From: JAGQOZ01 sp041399205
GTDB lineage: Bacteria; Planctomycetota; Planctomycetia; Pirellulales; Pirellulaceae
Reading direction: 5' to 3'
Length of the DNA: 64,000 nt
NCBI GenBank assembly: GCA_041399205.1
Contig: JAWKTK010000003.1
Coordinates: forward strand, 434,001-498,000
The notes beneath the pieces are model-generated. The model saw only the letters and a program-made list of their open reading frames with translations, ran no database searches and was not told the origin of the DNA. This document shows, piece by piece, positions 26,004 to 35,218 of this stretch; within the stretch, counting starts at the first letter, position 1; the number at the start of each line of letters is the position of its first letter. The translations under genes were made by a program, and so were the position numbers.

Positions 26004-27884
26004 CTATTCGGCGTGTTCCACAGTCGCTTGCTGCACCTCATACGTCTTGTCTAACTCGTCAATATCTACGGTTTGCTGCGAACCATCCGGCCATAGGATA
26101 CGCACTTCAGACACGGAAGTCGACTTGCCCAAACCGATGGTGACGGGCAGTTCCATCTGCGAAAGATAACTTCGCGATGGCATCACTTGACGACGCAACG
26201 TCTTGCCGTCCACGTCCACTTCAATCCACGCTCCAATCGCATTAATGTTACCGTTCGAACCAACTAAATGAAATCGCAACCAATGGTGTCCCAGTTGCTG
26301 ATCGTTGCGAAGTAGCCGAGGCGACTGGCCAATGCCGGTCACCAACAGATCTAAATCACCGTCCGAATCAATATCCGCATACGCGGCACCTCGGCCCACC
26401 ATCGGCTTCACGAGATCCGTGCCACACGCCTCGGACTTCACGGGCATGAATTCCGTATCCGCCTGGCTGCCACAGTTCCAAAACAGCTGAGGCGGTTGTT
26501 CATAGTGTTGGCTCGATTGCACTCGATTAATGTCTTCCTCCAAATGTCCATTCGCCGCGAACAGATCTAACCGCCCATCCAGATCATAATCAAAATAGAA
26601 GACCCCAAAGGTCAATTCCAACCGAGTATTCGGTCCTAATCCCGAAGAAATCGCTTCGTCCATGAACTGCATTTGCGCTGGATTCGAGACGTACAGTGCG
26701 GTCATTTCGTTGGCAAAGTTGCCGATGGCTATACCGATGGCACCGTTGTCGCGGAACCGAGCGGCGTCGATTCCCATGGCTCCGCGAGCGTGTCCGTTCA
26801 TGTCAAACGCCACGCCAGCCACCACGCCGACTTCTTGGAACGAACCGTCCTTTTGATTGTGGAACAGAAGATTCTGGACGGTGTCGTTCGCTACGATCAT
26901 GTCAATCCAGCCATCTTGGTCGAAGTCTGCGAAGGTGACACCCAACGATTTTGCCATGGGCACATCGGTTGCGGGATTTCGCTTGTGCAGTCCGGCGGCT
27001 TCGGCCACTTCCACAAACGTGCCGTCACCTTCGTTGCGATACAGATACGGAAACGTGCCGCCAAAATTCTGAGGTCGACCATACGCTCGACCGCCACCAA
27101 CCAACTGAAAGTTCTGCGATTCGTCAAACTCCTTGGACCATTTTACATAGTTACAGACCATCAAGTCCAAGTCACCATCGCGATCGTAATCAAACCAGCC
27201 ACAGCTGGAACTCCATTCGTTGGCATCGCCAGCCACACCGGCTTGATTGGTCACGTCGGCAAACGTACCGTCTTGTTGGTTGTGCAACAGATAGTTCAGG
27301 CCAACGGCGGAAATAAACAGATCCAGCCAACCATCTTTGTCGTAGTCACCTACGGCGACGCCCATGCCGTAGCAAGAAAAATCCACTCCAGACCCTGCCG
27401 TCACATCGGTAAATTGCCCAGCACCGTCATTGCGATACAGGGTCGAAGCAGCAGCCGAATCGTTGTCTTCCTGGTCTGCTTGATCCCACGGCCACGTTTG
27501 CGAATTGACCAACAGCAGATCTTGATCGCCATCGTTGTCGAAATCAAAAAACGCGCAACCTCCGCCCATGGTTTCCGGCAAGTACTTTTGCCCCGTCGCT
27601 CCGTTGACATGCCGAAAAGTAATGCCTGCGGCTTCCGTGATGTCAACAAATGGTGTGCGAGGTATCTGCACGGCATCCACTTTACGCACCAGTGTTTCCG
27701 CCAGTTCGGATTCAACGATTTCCGGCGCTTCGTCCGGCCGATTCAGTGCGATAACCATTCCTGCCACCACAACGCCAATGACACCGAATATGGCCAGCGA
27801 CCATTTCAGAGCGGTGCCGATGACCGCATCGTCTTGCACATCATCGACGTCGGGCTGATGCGAATGCTGAGGTTCTTTTGCCAT
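26004..27884 (-). CDS. CRTAC1-type protein (FG-GAP repeats + ASPIC/UnbV)
   Basis: Membrane-anchored extracytoplasmic protein of 626 residues. A single helix lies near 25-45 (WSLAIFGVIGVVVAGMVIAL). At least six FG-GAP blades follow, each with a D-x-D-x-D-G-x-x-D loop (FFDFDNDGDQDLLLV, VGDYDKDGWLDLFIS, WFDYDRDGDLDLMV, FADFDQDGWIDMIV, YFDYDLDGRLDLFA, YADIDSDGDLDLLV). The C-terminal ASPIC/UnbV domain is at about 545-615 (NAIGAWIEVDVDGKTLRRQV, PSRSYLSQ). Its ATG shares a base with the stop of the upstream multiheme protein (TAATG), so the two are translationally coupled and probably act together outside the membrane. Confidence 0.92.
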   Translation of the reverse strand: MAKEPQHSHQPDVDDVQDDAVIGTALKWSLAIFGVIGVVVAGMVIALNRPDEAPEIVESELAETLVRKVDAVQIPRTPFVDITEAAGITFRHVNGATGQKYLPETMGGGCAFFDFDNDGDQDLLLVNSQTWPWDQADQEDNDSAAASTLYRNDGAGQFTDVTAGSGVDFSCYGMGVAVGDYDKDGWLDLFISAVGLNYLLHNQQDGTFADVTNQAGVAGDANEWSSSCGWFDYDRDGDLDLMVCNYVKWSKEFDESQNFQLVGGGRAYGRPQNFGGTFPYLYRNEGDGTFVEVAEAAGLHKRNPATDVPMAKSLGVTFADFDQDGWIDMIVANDTVQNLLFHNQKDGSFQEVGVVAGVAFDMNGHARGAMGIDAARFRDNGAIGIAIGNFANEMTALYVSNPAQMQFMDEAISSGLGPNTRLELTFGVFYFDYDLDGRLDLFAANGHLEEDINRVQSSQHYEQPPQLFWNCGSQADTEFMPVKSEACGTDLVKPMVGRGAAYADIDSDGDLDLLVTGIGQSPRLLRNDQQLGHHWLRFHLVGSNGNINAIGAWIEVDVDGKTLRRQVMPSRSYLSQMELPVTIGLGKSTSVSEVRILWPDGSQQTVDIDELDKTYEVQQATVEHAE

Positions 27885-30844
27885 TACGGTTGGCCTCCTG
27901 TTGGTGTCGTAGAGACATTGGTTGTTTCTAAGTCCGCTTGATTCGATTCGGAATCGATTTGGTTCGTCGAAGCAGCGGGCAGACCCGGAGCATCGGTTCG
28001 CTGCAATGGATATTTGACAACCGCTTCGGCCGCATGATTGGCCGCAGGGTATTTTTCACGGGCCAACCGTTCCACTTGCCCCTTGGCATTGTCATCTGGC
28101 TTATAGATGGCGTGAAGTTTTTCGTGATGCTGCGCCAACTGGGTGTCACCCAATTCAGCGTACAGCAGCTTCAGGTTGTAATGGGCCGTAACGTCTTCGG
28201 CATCAATTTCTAGCGTTCGCTGAAAACGTTGTACCGCTTCTTGCCACAGCTGGACCGCTTCTTCGGTTCGACCTTGGCGCGAACGGAGTCGCCCCAGGTC
28301 GAATTGCGTTTGCCCTAGCAAATTAATGACTTCGATATCGTAGCTGAAATCGAATCCTCGCTTTTCCATGTCTTCCGTGCGGTCTTCCAACACACTACGA
28401 AGATTCTGAATCGCTTCATCCAAGTATCCTTGCTGCCGATTGACCACACCGCTGAGCCACGCCCAGGTCCAACGAGGATATCCGGGTTCGGCTTCAAACG
28501 CGGTGGCTCGTTGCAGCGCCGCTACCGCATCGTCGATTCGGCCTTCCGTGTTGTAGACTCGAGCCAAATTCAGCGGGCCGTCCCAACGGTTCAGTTTTTC
28601 GACTTGCTCAAACGCCGCCGTCGCTTGCCGTAATTCGGCTTTGCCTTTCAGCAGCAAGCCGATGCCGTAGTCATTCCAACGTTGCCATTGTGGGATGTCG
28701 CGATCGGGATTCGTAACATTCGCCGTGACGCCGGCCACAGGCAGCGTGATGGAATCGGTGGCCATGGTGACAATGGGCAAGTCATTTCGGTAATGTTCGC
28801 CCGAAGTGTAGCCTCGAATCGGCACGCCCAACTGCTGCATGCTTTCCGCCACAAACTCCATGTAGCGTTGATCGAATTTTCGATACTGCAGCTTCAGTTC
28901 GATTGTGATCGGCGCTGCAATGTCCTGTGGAACGGTCAATTCGTAGTGCACCGTTTGCCCTGCACCGGGCGGAATCTGATGGTTGTACAACGGGGTGAAG
29001 ATATCGTGCGCGTTGCGTCGATCGATTCGATTGCCATTTTTGTCCAACATGAAGACGTTCACAAAGTGAGACCACGGATCGACTTCATTGTGCTTGGTCG
29101 AATCAACTGCACCGCTGCGTCCGATAATACGGTCGCCCGCTTTGACCGTGACGTCCAACCAGATTTCATTTGAATCGGTTGTGCCTTGCGTAAACAAGTG
29201 TCCCATTTTGAGCGTGCGAATGACCGTTTCCAGCAAATACGTTTTGCCGGGTTGCAGTTCCGGGACTTCTGGCCGCAATGGCGCAATCAGCGGACTGTCA
29301 ATTTCGCCTCCATCACGAATACCAAATAGGTCCACTCGCACAATATCCTGCAGATACTGCCGATGCGCTTCTACCACGTCGGGTTTGTCCCGCAACCAAG
29401 CCACACCCGTATTGGCCGACGGGAACATATGATCATGGACACTCAGCTGCTTGGCATCAGCAAAGAACTGAGCTCCAAAATCGTCCGATGGCTTCAGCGG
29501 CATGTGGCAGCCATTGCAGTTGTGTTCCGCTTGTTGCGGATAGTAGAAACTTCTTGCGCCATGGCCAGAAACACCACTCAGCAAATAGTTGTCGTAATGA
29601 TTTTGGCCTCGTAAGAATTCCTTGTAGTGCGTTAATTCGTACGGTAGGTGTACCTTATGGCAGACGGCACAAAATTCCGCCGATTGATGAAACGGCTTTA
29701 AGAATGTGCGTTTGTGAAATTCGGGCTTCGCCTTCACTAGCTGGTTGTTGACCCACTGCAGCAAGGGATTGTCGCTAAAGGCAAATGGGTAGTGTAATGG
29801 CTCTTCAATAGTGTAGTCGGCGTTGCCTTTGGTGCTGTTGATATTGGTAATGGCATGGCAAGCCGTGCAAGTAACACCGGCCGACGCCGTGGGATGATTG
29901 ACCGTATCAAATTCTGGGTCGTCAAACGCTCCGCTGAAAAATGGCACGGGGTCATGGCAACCGGCACACCAACGCGCGGCTTGGACATTGCCATCACGGC
30001 GCAAGGCTACTTGCCGAGTTTCATTCACGGCCGCGTGATACGGCGCGTTGTTGAACGAACTAAACCGATGCACGCTGTCTTCCCATTGCGAATGCACATC
30101 GGCATGACACTTTTTGCAATACTGGTCGTCCATCATCACCTGGGCAGGAATGAAATTGCCGTCCGATGTCCTGGCCAGCGAAGGTTCAAAATACTGGGCT
30201 CCCGATTCCGGTCCCTGCGCGTACCACTGTCTTGGATCTTGCGTGTGTAAAAGCACCATGGCTAGGACGACCGCGCCCACCAAGCCGACGTAGGTCAGGC
30301 CAATTCGCCATTTGATTCTAGGGCCCACCAAACGATGCAACCAATAGAGCCAACCGGCCACAAACGGTAGTGCCACATGAAGCCAATAGACGGTTCGCCG
30401 AGCCACCGGTTGTTTTAGATCGAACCCACTGACTCGCATCAACAACACGCCCGACACCAACACCAAGATGCTAATAACGAACAGCGCGTAGCCAATCCGG
30501 ACCGCTCGCCGGTTCTTGCGATCCTTGGTCGCCAGCATGTGAATGGTGCCAAAGACAATCAACGGCACAACCAACAGCAAGCCTAACGCCAAGTGCGCCA
30601 AGAACATGTACTGATAGAAATAGTTTTGGTACGTCTGGCCTTGAAACCATTCCACGGCCGTAATGGTACTTAGGTACGCCGCGTTGGCACACAGCAAAGC
30701 GACCAACGCAAAGACCACGTACAGCAACTTGCGAAGTCTCGGCCCGACAGCTCGGCGAACTTTTTTCTTGTTGGTGCCGGGAATTTGACGGATCAGTTCG
30801 GCCGCGGGATCGGGCGCATTCGGTTCAGAAGAAGATGAGTTCAT
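27884..30844 (-). CDS. Membrane multiheme cytochrome c with TPR domain
   Basis: Large protein of 986 residues from ATG 30844 (the frame extends 13 codons to 30883). The N-terminus has several membrane helices with histidines suited to heme b or quinone contact (MFLAHLALGLLLVVPLIVFG, VYWLHVALPFVAGWLYWLHR). An extracytoplasmic part follows with five CxxCH heme c motifs in order: CKKCH, CAGCH, CTACH, CAVCH, CNGCH. A beta-rich section comes next, then TPR repeats from about 730 on. The domain order suggests electron transfer from a membrane donor to an external partner. The following coupled gene encodes a CRTAC1 protein. The pair is typical of planctomycetes and its substrate is unknown. Exact start uncertain. 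Confidence 0.88.
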   Translation of the reverse strand: MNSSSSEPNAPDPAAELIRQIPGTNKKKVRRAVGPRLRKLLYVVFALVALLCANAAYLSTITAVEWFQGQTYQNYFYQYMFLAHLALGLLLVVPLIVFGTIHMLATKDRKNRRAVRIGYALFVISILVLVSGVLLMRVSGFDLKQPVARRTVYWLHVALPFVAGWLYWLHRLVGPRIKWRIGLTYVGLVGAVVLAMVLLHTQDPRQWYAQGPESGAQYFEPSLARTSDGNFIPAQVMMDDQYCKKCHADVHSQWEDSVHRFSSFNNAPYHAAVNETRQVALRRDGNVQAARWCAGCHDPVPFFSGAFDDPEFDTVNHPTASAGVTCTACHAITNINSTKGNADYTIEEPLHYPFAFSDNPLLQWVNNQLVKAKPEFHKRTFLKPFHQSAEFCAVCHKVHLPYELTHYKEFLRGQNHYDNYLLSGVSGHGARSFYYPQQAEHNCNGCHMPLKPSDDFGAQFFADAKQLSVHDHMFPSANTGVAWLRDKPDVVEAHRQYLQDIVRVDLFGIRDGGEIDSPLIAPLRPEVPELQPGKTYLLETVIRTLKMGHLFTQGTTDSNEIWLDVTVKAGDRIIGRSGAVDSTKHNEVDPWSHFVNVFMLDKNGNRIDRRNAHDIFTPLYNHQIPPGAGQTVHYELTVPQDIAAPITIELKLQYRKFDQRYMEFVAESMQQLGVPIRGYTSGEHYRNDLPIVTMATDSITLPVAGVTANVTNPDRDIPQWQRWNDYGIGLLLKGKAELRQATAAFEQVEKLNRWDGPLNLARVYNTEGRIDDAVAALQRATAFEAEPGYPRWTWAWLSGVVNRQQGYLDEAIQNLRSVLEDRTEDMEKRGFDFSYDIEVINLLGQTQFDLGRLRSRQGRTEEAVQLWQEAVQRFQRTLEIDAEDVTAHYNLKLLYAELGDTQLAQHHEKLHAIYKPDDNAKGQVERLAREKYPAANHAAEAVVKYPLQRTDAPGLPAASTNQIDSESNQADLETTNVSTTPTGGQP

Positions 30845-31115
30845 TAGGGAAAGCTCGCGCAAGGACACATGACGGGAAATCATCCCAGCGAATTCGTAAC
30901 GCCGTTAAAAACGTACGTTGCCGGGCTATCACAAGAGACAACTACGCGAATTTCGAATCTTCTTTTTCCGCAACGATCTGGTGTTGCACGTCTACGGCAA
31001 ACCTTGATCAAGTTATTGCGTTTGATCGGTTCGCAACGTTTGAATTGGCCGCACATCTCCAGCGAAGACGCTGCTGAGAATCGAAGTTTCGAAATACCAG
31101 TTGTCCGAACGGAGC

Positions 31116-31556
31116 TTACCCGCGAGGTGGTCGTTCCAAGCGATCTTGGGGTGGATTGCCCGGCAGCAGGCTATCCGCGCAGACGCGGTACCTAGGGCCA
31201 GTGGAATCTGTACCGGCGTCCGCTATCGCGGCGTAAAACGCATCCTGGCTGACTTGCCGAGAAGATTCGATTGGCACTGGCATCAACGGCAAGAAAGGCG
31301 TCTGTCCACATGTCGGGCCGGAACAGGGCGAACCAAGTGGCACGGACGATTTTGGTGCCGGTGAATGTGATTCACCAGCGTTAGAATCGTTGGGCATTGA
31401 AGCTGTATTTGGCGAATCCGCATGCTGTAGCCAATCACCGCACGTCGCGTGAAGGGACTCGGGAACCGCTGCTGCAATCCATGCAAACACCACAAGGCGA
31501 ACGACTTGCATTAACCGCTTTTTTGGTGAATCAGACTGGAGGGCACCGGTACACAT
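31116..31556 (-). CDS. Hypothetical secreted protein
   Basis: Protein of 146 residues from ATG 31556. A later ATG at 31511 would give a compact signal peptide (MQVVRLVVFAWIAAAVPESL, cleavage near LHA-T). The mature part begins with a TCGDWLQH motif and is rich in Ser, Pro and Asn, with two cysteines in PCSGPTCG. The C-terminus is basic and Pro-rich. I do not recognise it, but the CGD-W start after a signal peptide gives the look of a real small exported protein. The frame is open to 31718 without further support, and no good ribosome site is visible for any start. Confidence 0.5.
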   Translation of the reverse strand: MCTGALQSDSPKKRLMQVVRLVVFAWIAAAVPESLHATCGDWLQHADSPNTASMPNDSNAGESHSPAPKSSVPLGSPCSGPTCGQTPFLPLMPVPIESSRQVSQDAFYAAIADAGTDSTGPRYRVCADSLLPGNPPQDRLERPPRG

Positions 31557-31755
31557 AGTTTTTACGCTAAACCCTACGAAAACCGCCGTCAAGAACCAAA
31601 TCGAATAAACCGATTTCTCATTCGCATCGTAGGCTTCAGCAAAAGGAGTAGTTGCGTCTTGGGCAAAAGATTTTTGCCAGGACCGAGTCGCTGTTTCTAT
31701 AATCAAAAGTTGGTTCAATTCGGTCCGTCCATTTCAGCTAGTTTGTGTTGTTCGC

Positions 31756-32949
31756 ATGAGATTTCGCCCTCTTTTCGTTTTGCTGTGGTCCGCCGTGGCT
31801 GCCGGTTCGCTCTGTCAGGCGGACGTGGTGACGCTGCGTAGTGGCGGACGACTGGAAGGTCAGATTGTCGCCAGCAAAGAAGACGAGAACGGGCATCGCA
31901 CCAAGATGGTCATGGTCCTCAACAGCGGTGCTCGGATCATGTTGCTGGATAGCGACGTGGCGAAAGTGGAAACCGTTTCTGATGACGAGATCGAGTATCA
32001 GCGGCGTTTGAAGAGTTTGCCGAACACGGCCGCCGCTCATTTAGAGCTGGCTCAATGGTGCGAACAAAACCGTTTGGCAGACCAACGTCGTTTTCATTTG
32101 CAGCAGGTCTTGGAAATTGACTCCAATCATGAACAGGTTCGCCGCATGTTGGGATATACTCGCCATGGAAACCGCTGGATGCGACAAGAAGATTTCATGG
32201 CATCTCAAGGTTACGAACGATATGAAGGACGTTGGTTACTGCCACAACAAATTGAACTTCTCAAACGCGAAAAAACGCTGGACCTGAGTCAGAAGGAATT
32301 TCGCCGCGATTTGCGAATGTGGCGAGACTGGTTGGGTGGTCGCCGTCATAACGAAGCGATTCGCAATTTCACGGAATTGAAAAATCCGCTGGCCGCTGCG
32401 GGACTGATTGACTTGATGGCCAAGGAAAAAGACGCAGACGTTCGCGCCATATATCTGGAAGCATTGGGGCGAATGGGAATGGCCGGGATTAACGAACTGA
32501 TCAATACAGCATTGAATGATAGCGATGAAGATTTGCGAATCCGCGCCGTGGAGTTGCTGAATTCGGACCAACGCAGAACTTACGCAGTCCAAGCGTTGAT
32601 TCCCTATCTGCAAAGCAACGATAATGCGTATGTTAATCAAGCGGCCAAGGCCTTGGGCGAACTAGGTCACGCCAGTGCCACATGGGCGCTGATGCAGGCC
32701 GTGGTGACAGATCACACTCGCATCGTGAAACCTCGCAACAGCATGAACACGGCATTCGGCAATGGCGGCGTCGGCTTGAGCGCCGGTCAGAAGCCTCGCA
32801 AGATTGTTGAAACTCGCGAGAATTCACAAGTGCTGGCGGCGCTTTCTAAGATCACTGGACAGAACTTCGGCTACGAAAAAAACGCGTGGTTCGACTGGTA
32901 TATTCAGGCACACACGCCTAGTTCGCACGAAATTGCTCGAGATCCGTAA
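31756..32949 (+). CDS. Exported HEAT-repeat protein
   Basis: Protein of 397 residues with a signal peptide (MRFRPLFVLLWSAVAAGSLC, cleavage near CQA-D). The first domain, about 25-80, is beta-rich (VVTLRSGGRLEGQIVASKED), of a kind frequently seen at the start of planctomycete exported proteins. A helical section follows, then HEAT-like repeats about 205-300 (AIYLEALGRMGMAGINELIN; NDNAYVNQAAKALGELGHAS). It probably works as a protein-binding scaffold. Divergent from 31116-31556. Function unknown. Confidence 0.8.
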   Translation: MRFRPLFVLLWSAVAAGSLCQADVVTLRSGGRLEGQIVASKEDENGHRTKMVMVLNSGARIMLLDSDVAKVETVSDDEIEYQRRLKSLPNTAAAHLELAQWCEQNRLADQRRFHLQQVLEIDSNHEQVRRMLGYTRHGNRWMRQEDFMASQGYERYEGRWLLPQQIELLKREKTLDLSQKEFRRDLRMWRDWLGGRRHNEAIRNFTELKNPLAAAGLIDLMAKEKDADVRAIYLEALGRMGMAGINELINTALNDSDEDLRIRAVELLNSDQRRTYAVQALIPYLQSNDNAYVNQAAKALGELGHASATWALMQAVVTDHTRIVKPRNSMNTAFGNGGVGLSAGQKPRKIVETRENSQVLAALSKITGQNFGYEKNAWFDWYIQAHTPSSHEIARDP

Positions 32950-32967
32950 CCATCGCCCGCTCGTGTC

Positions 32968-33175
32968 TTTTGAAGTTGCGCTTTTTCCTAGCCCGAAACG
33001 TAAGTTTTGAAGTTGCGCTTTTTCCTAGCCCGACACGTAAGCTCTGAAGTTGCGCTTTTCCTAGCCCGAAACGTAAGTGAGGGGAAATTGAACGCATCTG
33101 AATCTGAGGTCCGTCGCTGACGCTTCGGGCTAAGAGATTCTGCCGGAAAACGCAATGTGCAACTTCAAAACGCGT
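32968..33175. repeat. Three 37-bp tandem copies facing an inverted partner
   Basis: Copies start at 32968, 33005 and 33042 (period 37). The unit contains ttttgaagttgcgctttttc + ctagcccgaaacgtaag, and the third copy lacks one T. After a short gap the reverse complement appears: cgctgacgcttcgggctaag (from 33113) and gtgcaacttcaaaacg (to about 33172). The whole region can therefore fold into a large cruciform between the HEAT and DUF1501 genes. The tagcccga(a)gcgt(c/a)ag core is a common dispersed element in planctomycetes. Confidence 0.8.
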
Positions 33176-33191
33176 AGCCGAGGCGGTTCGT

Positions 33192-34529
33192 TTAGACCAA
33201 TTCCGGCAGTGCCTGATATTGGCTTTCCAGCAGATACTGAGGCCGTCCGTTGAAATCGGGCAACGTTGTTTGGGACGAAATTCCCAGATTGTGATACAAC
33301 GTGGCAAAGATCTCTTGAAAATGCACGGGGCGATCGGCTGCTTCGCCGCCCCAACGGTCGGTGGCTCCAATCACCTGCCCTGTCTTCATGCCGCCGCCCG
33401 ACAGCAGCGCACACGAAACGCCTGGCCAATGGTCTCGCCCAGCGCTGGCATTGATGCGAGGCGTTCGTCCGAATTCGCCCCAAACAATCAACGTCGTGTC
33501 ACGATCTAAACCTCGTTGATAAAGGTCATCCACCAAAGCCGAAACCGCTTGATCAAAGTCAGGCAGATTTTGACGAGCGTGTTCGAAGTTCGCTCCATGC
33601 CAATCCCAGAAACTGTAGGTGAGCGTCACACATCGGGCTCCCGCTTCAATCAAGCGACGTGCCAACAGGAATTGTTGATTGAGTCGCGGAGCGGCGTCGC
33701 CTTGGACCTTTTCTGTGCCGTAACCGTAACGGTCTCGAACCACCTTGTCCTCACGCTCCAAGTCCAGTGCAGCGGCTAGTTTGCTGGACGTCAAGACGCC
33801 GAGTGCTTGTTGCTGCAGCGCGTCGGCTCCTTCCAGCAGAGGCGACGCGTCGATTCGGCGACGAAGCGAATCCAACTGACTCAGCAGTGACTTACGATTG
33901 GCCAAGCGGTCGACGCTGATCGAACCCAATGTCAAGTCACTCTGGCCTTCTCCATTCGGTTGAAAGGCAGCATGTGCTTGGCCCAGGAATCCAGGATAGC
34001 CCGAATTGTACGGGCGATGTTGCATACGAGGTGAAAGGCCAATGTACGGCGGCACGGCGATATCTGCGTGCCCCTTGAGCTTCGAAACAATGGACCCCAG
34101 TTCGGGCCAATTCCCGGAAGGCTGACGTTCATTCAAGTGCCCCGTCATACATTGGAACGATTCGTGCCGATCCTTTGCGCCAACCACAGAACGAATAATC
34201 GCCAGCTTGTCCATGCGTTGTGCCAACCGAGGCAACAGTTCGCAGATCTGGACGCCGGGCACGTTGGTTGCAATCGGTTGAAATTCACCTCGGATTTCGG
34301 ACGGAGCATCAACCTTGATGTCATACATGTCTTGATGCGGAGGACCACCGGCCAGAAAGACCATGATGACCGACTTGTTGCTGGCCTGGTTCCCGGCCAC
34401 CGCTTCGGCTCGCAACACCTGTTCCAACGACAGGCCTCCCAGCGCCAGTCCGCCTATTTGCAGGAACGAACGGCGAGAAAGCGAATCACAGCAAGTTCGG
34501 TAGGGCGAATGTGAAAAAAGTCGAATCAT
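33192..34529 (-). CDS. DUF1501 family protein with Tat signal
   Basis: Protein of 445 residues of the sulfatase/alkaline-phosphatase-like DUF1501 family, abundant in planctomycetes. The N-terminus has LSRRSFLQIGGLALGGL, a twin-arginine signal (residues about 18-34). Family blocks include VFLAGGPPHQDMYDIKVDAP, KLAIIRSVVGAKDRHESFQC, IVWGEFGRTPRIN and GRDHWPGVSCALLSGGG, the last resembling metal and phosphate binding blocks of the fold. The biochemical activity is not established. Members often neighbour DUF1549/DUF1553 cytochrome genes, but none is present here. Confidence 0.92.
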   Translation of the reverse strand: MIRLFSHSPYRTCCDSLSRRSFLQIGGLALGGLSLEQVLRAEAVAGNQASNKSVIMVFLAGGPPHQDMYDIKVDAPSEIRGEFQPIATNVPGVQICELLPRLAQRMDKLAIIRSVVGAKDRHESFQCMTGHLNERQPSGNWPELGSIVSKLKGHADIAVPPYIGLSPRMQHRPYNSGYPGFLGQAHAAFQPNGEGQSDLTLGSISVDRLANRKSLLSQLDSLRRRIDASPLLEGADALQQQALGVLTSSKLAAALDLEREDKVVRDRYGYGTEKVQGDAAPRLNQQFLLARRLIEAGARCVTLTYSFWDWHGANFEHARQNLPDFDQAVSALVDDLYQRGLDRDTTLIVWGEFGRTPRINASAGRDHWPGVSCALLSGGGMKTGQVIGATDRWGGEAADRPVHFQEIFATLYHNLGISSQTTLPDFNGRPQYLLESQYQALPELV

Positions 34530-34738
34530 CGGCGAATTCCTTATTACGTCAGTTCCAAGACGCGATCCGCCTGAGCCGGTACATCATCAGTGCGGCATCG
34601 GCAGGAATTCATCAATTTAACCGATGACAAACCGCTAAGCTACAAACTTGATACGAACAAAGCGGAGCCAACCGGTGGATGAAACGAACTAGTTCTGCAA
34701 CTTGGCGAGAGATCCACTTCGGCCAAGTTCGTGCGAAA

Positions 34739-34960
34739 TTAGCGTTCGCGGAAGACAATTCGCCCCTTGGATAGATCGTAGGGAGACAACTCCACTCGCA
34801 CTCGATCTCCAGGAACAATTCGAATGAAATGCTTACGCATCTTACCTGCTACGTGGGCCAGAACTTCTGGTCCGTCATCCACTTGGACACGAAAACGAGT
34901 GTTAGCCAACGCTTGTGTAACCACTCCTTCAACTTCTAATGCTTCTTCTTTTTTTGCCAT
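34739..34960 (-). CDS. infA: Translation initiation factor IF-1
   Basis: Protein of 73 residues, essentially one S1/OB-fold domain. The fold is recognisable from EVEGVVTQALANTRFRVQVD, VLAHVAGKMRKHFIRIVPGD and VRVELSPYDLSKGRIVFRER, all hallmark blocks of IF-1, and length is exactly that of the family. It acts at the 30S A site with IF-2 and IF-3. It is separate from the ribosomal protein operon it accompanies in many bacteria. The flanking intergenic stretches (34530-34738 and 34961-35218) hold nothing I recognise. Confidence 0.97.
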   Translation of the reverse strand: MAKKEEALEVEGVVTQALANTRFRVQVDDGPEVLAHVAGKMRKHFIRIVPGDRVRVELSPYDLSKGRIVFRER

Positions 34961-35218
34961 AAGTATTGTGTTTTCAAGCCTTTACTAAAACTTTCCCCCA
35001 CTACAAGGGTGGCACGAGTAAACAATCCCAAGCACGGAATTGACGTTGCTTAACTATACCAGTTGTCGCCTAAGAGTCCAGATGAATCAAATCAAACGGC
35101 AGTATTGACGGGCGAGGTACATCGGTGACTTTGGTTGGGTGGCTTGAAAATGAATTTGCGGCTGAAACACATAGCTTCCGAAGAAAATCGGTTGCCAGCT
35201 CATATTCACAAGCAAGCC

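Noticed and set aside
26673..27941. 422-residue plus-strand frame opposite the CRTAC1 gene
   Set aside because: It is fully antisense to FG-GAP coding sequence; its protein has no recognisable fold and no ribosome site.
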